A DNA stretch of 64,000 bases from UMGS1387 sp045539625. GTDB lineage: Bacteria; Bacillota; Clostridia; Oscillospirales; CAG-382. Made by a program: the position numbers and the translations under genes. Positions within the stretch are counted from its first letter, which is position 1; every line of letters starts with the position of its first letter. The DNA lies in assembly GCA_045539625.1 (NCBI GenBank), contig JAZQFS010000042.1, positions 1-64,000 on the forward strand, in the 5' to 3' direction. Shown one piece after another: positions 58,964 through 64,000 of this stretch. The notes under the pieces were generated by a model. That model ran no database searches. It was not told the DNA's origin and saw only the letters and a list, made by a program, of their open reading frames with translations.

Positions 58964-60038
58964 ACAAGCCTCTGCCAATTCTGACGGTGAAGGTAGTGCC
59001 TGAGTTCTGCAGGCTTTCAACACCTATTTCGCCGTGTAAAATATCCACAACCTTTTTTACAAGAGCAAGTCCCAGTCCGTTACCCTGTGATGAGCGTGAA
59101 GTATCGCCCTGATAGAATTTTTCAAATATATGCTTTCCCACGTCCTCCGACATTCCGCAGCCTGTATCGGCTACCGAAACGGTTGCATGGTGCTGTGTTG
59201 CACAAAGCTTCACCGTCACCTTTCCGCCGTCGTCCGTAAACTTGAAGGCATTGGAAAACAGATTATTCCACACAAGTGCCAACAACTCGCTGTCGGCGTT
59301 TACCGTGACGTTTTCCTCAATATCGGTTTCTATTTCAATATTCTTACTCTCCCACACATTTTCGTACTGCAAAAGGCAGGAGCAAAGCTGTTCACCCAAA
59401 TCGTACAGTTGTACATTGGGATATATTTTCTGACTTTCGAGACGGTTGAGACGCAGAATATTTGTCATCATATCCGCAAGTCTCTTTGAGCCGTCCGCCA
59501 CGCCCACGGCATACTCCATTCGCTTTTCTTCGCTTAAGTTTTCCTGCATCAGCAATGTTGCATAATTACCCATCACCGACAGCGGTGTTTTCATTTCGTG
59601 AGACACATTGGAAACAAAGTCGCACCTTAAGGTTTCAACGCCCGACAGTTCCTTTGCCATTTTATTGAAGCTGTCTATGATTTTATTGAAGGTATCGTCC
59701 GCACCAAACCGTCCCAGAGGCTTTATTCTTACCGAAAAATCCCCCTGTATTATTTTCTCAGCCGCCTGCTCTATCTGCTTTACAGGTCTTTCCACGGTAT
59801 ACCTTCTTCTCACCGAATCGAGGACGGTAAAAACAAGGCTTAACAGTATTACATTGAGAAATGTAATCTTTGCCGCAAGGCTTATGTTTTCATCTGTCAG
59901 CGTAACATTCAAAGTATTACTGAGGATTGTTACAAAAAGCATTGTACAGCAGGTAATTACAAAAGCCACAATCAAAAAGAATGTCATATAGTGATTAAGC
60001 CATTTCAGTGCTTTTTTTACATTTATTCTGCCCTTCAC
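58938..60038 (-). CDS. Sensor histidine kinase (HAMP, HisKA, HATPase)
   Basis: 366 residues with two membrane helices (about 15-38 and 55-73) separated by a very short extracytoplasmic loop. A HAMP domain reads RPVKQIEQAAEKIIQGDFSV, the H-box DFVSNVSHEMKTPLSVMGNY carries the phosphorylated histidine, and ATPase motifs are VWNNLFSNAFKFT (N), VADTGCGMS (G1) and GNGLGLALVKK (G2). The tiny sensor loop suggests it senses the membrane or a partner such as the membrane protein encoded next. It overlaps the regulator gene by 4 bp (ATGA). Confidence 0.92.
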   Translation of the reverse strand: MKGRINVKKALKWLNHYMTFFLIVAFVITCCTMLFVTILSNTLNVTLTDENISLAAKITFLNVILLSLVFTVLDSVRRRYTVERPVKQIEQAAEKIIQGDFSVRIKPLGRFGADDTFNKIIDSFNKMAKELSGVETLRCDFVSNVSHEMKTPLSVMGNYATLLMQENLSEEKRMEYAVGVADGSKRLADMMTNILRLNRLESQKIYPNVQLYDLGEQLCSCLLQYENVWESKNIEIETDIEENVTVNADSELLALVWNNLFSNAFKFTDDGGKVTVKLCATQHHATVSVADTGCGMSEDVGKHIFEKFYQGDTSRSSQGNGLGLALVKKVVDILHGEIGVESLQNSGTTFTVRIGRGLYEKNSENT

Positions 60039-60706
60039 TTAATCACCGCCTTATACCCAAGTCCGTGTACTGTTTTGATTTCAAAATCCGAGCACCCCGA
60101 AAGCTTTGAGCGCAGTTTTGTCATATAAACATCCACAGCTCTTGGTGCTGTATCGGAATCGGCATCCCAAAATTCATCCATAAGCTGTGTTCTTGTGAAG
60201 GTCTTTTTGGGATAGCTGAGGAGCTTATAAAGTATACTGAATTCACGGTTGGTAAGGGATATTTCCTCGCCGTCAAGGTATGCGGTATGCTCATCGGCGT
60301 CCATAACAAACAATCCGATTTCAAGCTTTCTGCTCTGTGCTATTTTTGCTCTTCTCAAAAGTGCCCCTATTCTTAAAAACAGCTCATCAAGGTCAATGGG
60401 CTTTACCATATAATCGTCAACGCCTATGCGGAAGCCTCTCTGCTTTGAAGCAATATCATCACGTGCCGTCATAAACAGTATTGGAATATCGCAATTCAGC
60501 TCACGCACCGTTCTTGCAAACTCAAAGCCGTCAATTTTTGGCATCATTATATCCGACACTATAAGGTCAAACATATTCTCGTACATAGCATCATACGCTT
60601 CGTTTGCTCCGAGACAGCCTACCGCTTCATATCCCGAATGATTGAGAAACGAGCACACCGTTTTATTAAGTTCTTTATCGTCTTCCACAACAAGTATCTT
60701 GAACAT
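60035..60706 (-). CDS. OmpR/PhoB family response regulator
   Basis: 223 residues. The receiver domain (about 1-115) has VVEDDKEL with the acidic pair, DLIVSDIMMPKIDG with the phospho-acceptor aspartate, and a conserved FMTAR threonine and KPIDLDEL lysine. The C-terminal winged helix (about 125-223) has SLTNREFSILYKLLSYPKKT and the RAVDVYMTKLRSKL recognition helix. The start follows GGAGG. It is the first gene of the operon with the kinase, a polytopic membrane protein and a small membrane protein; a TATAAT lies about 45 bp upstream. Confidence 0.93.
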   Translation of the reverse strand: MFKILVVEDDKELNKTVCSFLNHSGYEAVGCLGANEAYDAMYENMFDLIVSDIMMPKIDGFEFARTVRELNCDIPILFMTARDDIASKQRGFRIGVDDYMVKPIDLDELFLRIGALLRRAKIAQSRKLEIGLFVMDADEHTAYLDGEEISLTNREFSILYKLLSYPKKTFTRTQLMDEFWDADSDTAPRAVDVYMTKLRSKLSGCSDFEIKTVHGLGYKAVIK

Positions 60707-60790
60707 TTCAGCCTCCGCAACATTTTTCTGTTATCTGACACCTATTATAACACCCAAATGTTTCTGTTTTGTTTAAATACTCAGTTTTTC

Positions 60791-60822
60791 GAAAAAAAAT
60801 GAGCTGATTTTATTCAGCTCAT
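60791..60822 (-). terminator. Terminator of the small coiled-coil gene
   Basis: ATGAGCTGA (60799-60807) pairs with TCAGCTCAT (60814-60822), and TTTTTTTT follows on the minus strand. Confidence 0.82.
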
Positions 60823-60829
60823 CTTGAAA

Positions 60830-61084
60830 TTATTCGCCCTTTGCCTCTTTTATTCGCTCCTGTGCCGCTTCCATTCGCTCATTAGCCTTGGCAATCTGCT
60901 CATTTCTTTGGTTCTGCATAAGTTCGTTACGTCTTTCGGCACTGCCCATTGCCTTTGCTTCTTCCCACTGTGCCTTGGATTCTGCTTTTGCTGCCGCGAA
61001 ATTTGCCTTATCAACCTTATGCTGTGCCTTTGCACTTTCCTTCATATCGGAAAACGCTTTCTCGAAAAACTTCACAATTCCCAT
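60830..61084 (-). CDS. Small charged coiled-coil protein
   Basis: 84 residues with high Ala/Glu/Lys/Gln content (KANFAAAKAESKAQWEEAK; QIAKANERMEAAQERIKEAK), expected to be one long helix. It has no signal peptide or membrane part. AAGG with 8-bp spacing supports the ATG at 61084; the GTG at 61093 would overlap the ribosome site. It follows the small membrane protein gene by 10 bp and the pair ends in a terminator. No function is recognised. Confidence 0.68.
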   Translation of the reverse strand: MGIVKFFEKAFSDMKESAKAQHKVDKANFAAAKAESKAQWEEAKAMGSAERRNELMQNQRNEQIAKANERMEAAQERIKEAKGE

Positions 61085-61094
61085 ATTCCACACC

Positions 61095-61460
61095 TTAACC
61101 TTTCATTATTTCGTCGCTGAGCGCCACGATTTTTCCTGCGTACTTTTGGCGGCGGCCTGTAAGAATTTTCTTATAAACGGGATAGTTTACTATTGCCATA
61201 AGCATACCCACAATTCCCACCGCAATGCCTGTTGTCATACTGTTCTGTATACCAACAGTGCTTCCGATATCCGTCATAACAAGGCTCATTCCGCTTCCCA
61301 TTACAAGAGCCGAGATGCTTCCGAACACATATGCAAAAATCTCGGCAGGTCTTCTTACAGTTCTGTCAAGCTTTTTCAGCTCATCAAGCTGTGTATTTTC
61401 CTTTTCCGTGTACTGTGTGCGGATTTTCTGTACGAGAAATTCTTTGTCGTTTTTGTTCAT
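61095..61460 (-). CDS. Small membrane protein with two helices, paralogue of 57691-58068
   Basis: 121 residues: charged N-terminus (YTEKENTQLDELKKLDRTV), two helices (about 42-66 and 77-95) and a basic C-terminus ending VALSDEIMKG. The same arrangement occurs in the protein encoded at 57691-58068. The start is the ATG at 61460, 8 bp after GAGG. A TATAAT lies upstream near 61490. First gene of a two-gene operon with the coiled-coil protein. Function unknown. Confidence 0.7.
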   Translation of the reverse strand: MNKNDKEFLVQKIRTQYTEKENTQLDELKKLDRTVRRPAEIFAYVFGSISALVMGSGMSLVMTDIGSTVGIQNSMTTGIAVGIVGMLMAIVNYPVYKKILTGRRQKYAGKIVALSDEIMKG

Positions 61461-61551
61461 TGTCATTACCTCTTTCTTTATTTTACGCACACATTATATC
61501 TGCTGTTTGTTTTTGATTTTTTTGAGAAATGTTTAAGTTTTATTAAAAAGG

Positions 61552-61581
61552 CAAAAAAACACCGTCGGCATTAACCGACGG
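61552..61581 (-). terminator. Terminator of the repeat-tail membrane protein gene
   Basis: CCGTCGG (61562-61568) pairs with CCGACGG (61575-61581); TTTTTTT follows on the minus strand. Confidence 0.78.
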
Positions 61582-61600
61582 CGTATGTATCATAAATCAA

Positions 61601-62581
61601 TTACTGCTGCTGTACAGGATTCTGAGGCTGTACGGGAGCCTGAGGTGCCTGAGGCTGTGCAGGCTGCTGGGGTGCCTGATACTGAGGCTGTGCAGGCTGC
61701 TGATACTGAGGCTGTACGGGCTGCTGATACTGAGGCTGCACAGGCTGCTGGTACTGAGGCTGTACGGGCTGCTGGTACTGAGGCTGTACAGGCTGCTGAT
61801 ACTGAGGCTGTACACGAACCTTCTTTACAGGCTTGGGAAGCTTATAAAATGATGCCTTATAAAGTCCTTGGAAAATAGGAAGGAAAACAAAGCAAACAAT
61901 TGTAAACAAAAGTGAAATAATGCCGAAAATTCCGCCAACAAAGGGAATACGACCTGTTGCACCTGCAAGTGCGCCGAGAATAAGTCCTGCAAAGAACACA
62001 GCTGCATTGCAAACAAGGTCTGCAAGCCACATATGAAGAATCTTGCCGTTTGTCATCTTCATAGAAATACGAAGAGCCTCTGTAGCATTTACTTCGGGCT
62101 GTGTCATAAGCACATAGGGAACAAATTCATAAGAATAGTTCTTATATACCACAAGAACAATGGAAGCAAGGGCACACACAACCGTTACAAAAATAGCAAG
62201 AGCTGTACCCATTCCGAAGGGAAGCCATCCGAAGAGAAGGCTGATTACAAGTCCCACTACAATTGATGCACCTATACCTGCAAGGGTCCAGATAACAGAC
62301 CAAAGCTGGCGCCAAGCCATACCGCCTGCAACTCTGAAGAACTTCTTTGTTCCTTCAAAAAGCTGGTCAGCAAAAACTTCCTTGCCGTCAAGTCCATCAA
62401 GGTATACCTTAGCCATACCTGCGGTGATTACAAGTGAAAATGCTGTTCCCACAATTCCTACGGGGAAGGTTACGATTGATGCTATTGCACAGATTAAAGT
62501 GCTGAGCAGTGAAAGACCAAGAAGTCTTAAAGGCTTTTTGGCAAGAACGGAAAATGCCATAGAGTACGCTTTGATAAACAT
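61601..62581 (-). CDS. Membrane protein with proline/glutamine-rich tandem-repeat tail
   Basis: 326 residues. The first ~250 contain about six helices with cytoplasmic loops such as LDGLDGKEVFADQLFEGTKK, similar in layout to DUF975-type or glycerophosphodiester-phosphodiesterase-membrane-type proteins. The remaining ~70 form a soluble tail of five perfect VQPQYQQP units, a variant sixth (AQPQYQAP) and further P/Q-rich sequence. Such tails may contact cell-wall or cytoskeletal partners; here the side of the membrane is not certain. It has its own promoter (62624-62652) and terminator. No function is recognised. Confidence 0.75.
   Translation of the reverse strand: MFIKAYSMAFSVLAKKPLRLLGLSLLSTLICAIASIVTFPVGIVGTAFSLVITAGMAKVYLDGLDGKEVFADQLFEGTKKFFRVAGGMAWRQLWSVIWTLAGIGASIVVGLVISLLFGWLPFGMGTALAIFVTVVCALASIVLVVYKNYSYEFVPYVLMTQPEVNATEALRISMKMTNGKILHMWLADLVCNAAVFFAGLILGALAGATGRIPFVGGIFGIISLLFTIVCFVFLPIFQGLYKASFYKLPKPVKKVRVQPQYQQPVQPQYQQPVQPQYQQPVQPQYQQPVQPQYQQPAQPQYQAPQQPAQPQAPQAPVQPQNPVQQQ
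61670..61813. repeat. 24-bp tandem repeat (about six units)
   Basis: Six consecutive 24-bp units encode VQPQYQQP and its variant. The first five translate identically, so unit number could change by slippage or recombination without shifting the frame. Confidence 0.85.
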
Positions 62582-62623
62582 AAAAATATCTCCTTAATAA
62601 ATATTAGCTGTACGCTTACAATT

Positions 62624-62652
62624 ATATTAACACACTAACACAAAAATGTCAA
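62624..62652 (-). promoter_or_regulatory. Promoter of the repeat-tail membrane protein gene
   Basis: Minus strand TTGACA (62652-62647), 17 bp, TAATAT (62629-62624). Confidence 0.78.
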
Positions 62653-62686
62653 CCGATTTTAGTTATTTTATGACAAAATACGACAA

Positions 62687-63169
62687 TTATTTATGGTACT
62701 TCTCCCCTGCATTTATGGTAAACGCTCTGTAAATCTGCTCACACAGCATTACCCCGAAAAGTCCGTGTGCAAAGGTCATGGGCGAAAAAGAAAGCCTTAA
62801 GTCACACGCCTTCTTTACACTCTCGGAAAGTCCGTGAGACGAGCCTACGACAAAAACAATCTCGCTTCTTCCCATATTTGCCGACTTTTCAAAAAGGTCT
62901 GCAAACTGTTCGCTTGACATGGTTTTTCCTTCTACGCACATGGCAATTTTATAAGCACCTCCCGTAAGATACGGCAAAACAAGCTTTGCCTCCTTTTCAA
63001 GTGCTGTGTTAATTTCATTCCCAGTAGGATTATCGGGAATATTTTCGGGCTTGAGCACCTTTTCCGAAAATTTTGCATATTTGCCGATACGTTTTATATA
63101 CTCATCCATTCCACGTCTGAAATACTCATCCTTCTGCTGTCCGAAGTACAGGTAGGTTATACTAAGCAT
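62687..63169 (-). CDS. rlmH: 23S rRNA (pseudouridine-1915-N3)-methyltransferase RlmH
   Basis: 160 residues, the normal RlmH length. SPOUT-fold motifs are present: YIKRIGKYAKFSEKVL at the start, IAMCVEGKTMSSEQFA near 75, EIVFVVGSSHGLSES near 105 and the knot region MTFAHGLFGVMLCEQIYRA near the end. It methylates pseudouridine 1915 in helix 69 of 23S rRNA using S-adenosylmethionine. AAAGGAG supports the ATG at 63169; the longer frame to 63199 contains this ribosome site. Divergent from the sugar-kinase gene. Confidence 0.95.
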   Translation of the reverse strand: MLSITYLYFGQQKDEYFRRGMDEYIKRIGKYAKFSEKVLKPENIPDNPTGNEINTALEKEAKLVLPYLTGGAYKIAMCVEGKTMSSEQFADLFEKSANMGRSEIVFVVGSSHGLSESVKKACDLRLSFSPMTFAHGLFGVMLCEQIYRAFTINAGEKYHK

Positions 63170-63227
63170 TTTTACTCCTTTTCCCGGCTTAATGTTCAAG
63201 ATAGTTCAATCTTTACATTTCCCGCTA

Positions 63228-63256
63228 TTGACTTATAATTAAAAATGTGGTAGACT
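63228..63256 (+). promoter_or_regulatory. Promoter of the KDG-kinase gene
   Basis: TTGACT (63228-63233), 17 bp, TAGACT (63251-63256). The untranslated leader of about 120 nt includes a small TGCC/GGCA hairpin near the ribosome site. Confidence 0.72.
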
Positions 63257-63385
63257 AAAAATGATATTGAGGGAAGTTTGTGTTATTTTACTGTTTTTTA
63301 CATTATACCACCAAAAACAACGTAATGCAACCACCCCACAAAAAAATCATAATTTATTGCCAAAACGGCAGAAAGGGATATAAAA

Positions 63386-64000
63386 ATGAAAGCAGTATGC
63401 TTCGGCGAAATCATGTTAAGACTTACACCCAACCTTTACGACAGATTTGTGCAGACCGAAAAATTCTGTGCAAGCTTTGGCGGCGGCGAAGCCAATGTTT
63501 CCGTTTCACTTCAGAATTACGGAATTGACTCCTCCTTTGTAACAAAGCTTCCCACCCACGAAATCGGTCAGATGGCAGTTAACAGTCTTCGCAAATACGG
63601 CGTTGACACAAGCGATATAGCAAGAGGCGGCGAAAGAGTGGGAATATACTACCTTGAAAAGGGTGCTTCCGTTCGCGGATCAAAGGTTGTATATGACAGA
63701 GCTCATTCTTCAATTGCAACAGCTGCAAAGGAAGACTTCGACTGGAACGCTATCCTTGACGGTGCTGATTGGTTCCACTTTACAGGTATTACTCCCGCTC
63801 TCGGCGACAATGTTGCAGAAATTACTCTTGAAGCTTTAAAGGCTGCAAAGGAAAAGGGAATCACCGTTTCCTGCGACCTCAACTACAGAAAGAAGCTGTG
63901 GAGCAAGGAAAAGGCAAGAGAAGTTATGGCAACACTTATGCCCTATGTTGACGTTTGCATTGCCAACGAAGAGGACGCTGACGACGTATTCGGCATCAAG
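63386..64000 (+). CDS. kdgK: 2-dehydro-3-deoxygluconokinase, PfkB family (truncated by window end)
   Basis: The first 205 codons are present and the frame is open at the window edge. PfkB features are MKAVCFGEIMLRLTP at the start, FCASFGGGEANVSVSLQNYG near residue 28 and VSCDLNYRKKLWSKEKAREV near 165. These fit KDG kinase, which phosphorylates 2-keto-3-deoxygluconate in uronate (pectin, glucuronate) breakdown. The missing C-terminal third would hold the catalytic GAGD motif. The start is the ATG after GAAAGGG. Further uronate genes probably follow outside the window. Confidence 0.85.
   Translation, partial: MKAVCFGEIMLRLTPNLYDRFVQTEKFCASFGGGEANVSVSLQNYGIDSSFVTKLPTHEIGQMAVNSLRKYGVDTSDIARGGERVGIYYLEKGASVRGSKVVYDRAHSSIATAAKEDFDWNAILDGADWFHFTGITPALGDNVAEITLEALKAAKEKGITVSCDLNYRKKLWSKEKAREVMATLMPYVDVCIANEEDADDVFGIK

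Noticed and set aside
61585..61878. Plus-strand ORF with repeated AVQAADTEAV-like units
   Set aside because: It is the antisense reading of the 24-bp repeats that encode the P/Q tail; it lacks a ribosome site and the repeat periodicity explains the open frame.
1..64000. CRISPR arrays, rRNA or tRNA genes
   Set aside because: No regularly spaced repeats of CRISPR type, no cloverleaf-like segments and no rRNA stretches were recognised while reading; the only tandem repeat is the coding 24-bp unit at 61670-61813.

Overview
The window looks like a chromosomal segment of an anaerobic Gram-positive bacterium of the Clostridia (gut or rumen Oscillospiraceae/Ruminococcaceae type). The clues are strong AGGAGG-type ribosome sites, frequent GTG and TTG starts, TTGACA-17-TATAAT promoters, short intrinsic terminators, S-layer (SLH) anchoring, RpiR/AraC control of sugar genes, large secreted modular proteins, and a NifU-like/GGGtGRT gene pair. 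No rRNA, tRNA or CRISPR array was recognised. Both ends cut through larger contexts; the right end truncates a 2-keto-3-deoxygluconate kinase gene.

Region 1 (about 1-7.5 kb): palindromic repeats, then a four-gene minus-strand catabolic operon (fucose/arabinose-isomerase-like protein, GlcD-like FAD enzyme, GlcF-like Fe-S protein, class II aldolase) facing a divergent RpiR regulator. Palindromic TGAA...TTCA sites lie next to both promoters. A MATE exporter follows.

Region 2 (about 7.5-30 kb): a glycan-utilisation and secreted-protein region. It has two paralogous secreted proteins, each directly preceded by a previously unlisted 40-codon peptide gene; an SLH-anchored protein with a GH99/WbsX-like domain; a stand-alone GH99/WbsX-like protein; a giant SGNH-hydrolase protein; two AraC regulators; an MBL-fold protein; and a divergent SLOG/XRE pair. 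Two reading frames here are cut by single in-frame stop codons. Two promoters share a 47-bp element with the geometry of an AraC class II activator site.

Region 3 (about 29.8-30.6 kb and 54.3-54.8 kb): a duplicated segment carrying the 3' end of the GGGtGRT gene, a terminator and an integrase N-terminal remnant. In the 30-kb copy it is fused to the 5' end of an MBL-fold gene paralogue, forming a chimeric pseudogene.

Region 4 (about 30.7-54.1 kb): one long minus-strand operon of 20 genes for a Wzx/Wzy-type exopolysaccharide. It starts with a dCache-GGDEF diguanylate cyclase and ends among two EAL phosphodiesterase genes. In the middle is a chain-length (Wzz-like) protein fused to a catalytically dead GGDEF domain. 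Synthesis, sensing and breakdown of c-di-GMP therefore appear to be encoded within the polymer operon itself. A GtrA/GtrB/GtrII-type decoration set and a membrane phosphoesterase with a DnaA-domain-I-like N-terminus are also part of it.

Region 5 (about 54.5-64 kb): an operon of an ASRT-family protein, PduL phosphotransacylase, NifU-like scaffold and GGGtGRT protein; a two-component system with two membrane proteins; small membrane/coiled-coil proteins; a membrane protein with a tandem-repeat tail; rlmH; and the start of kdgK.
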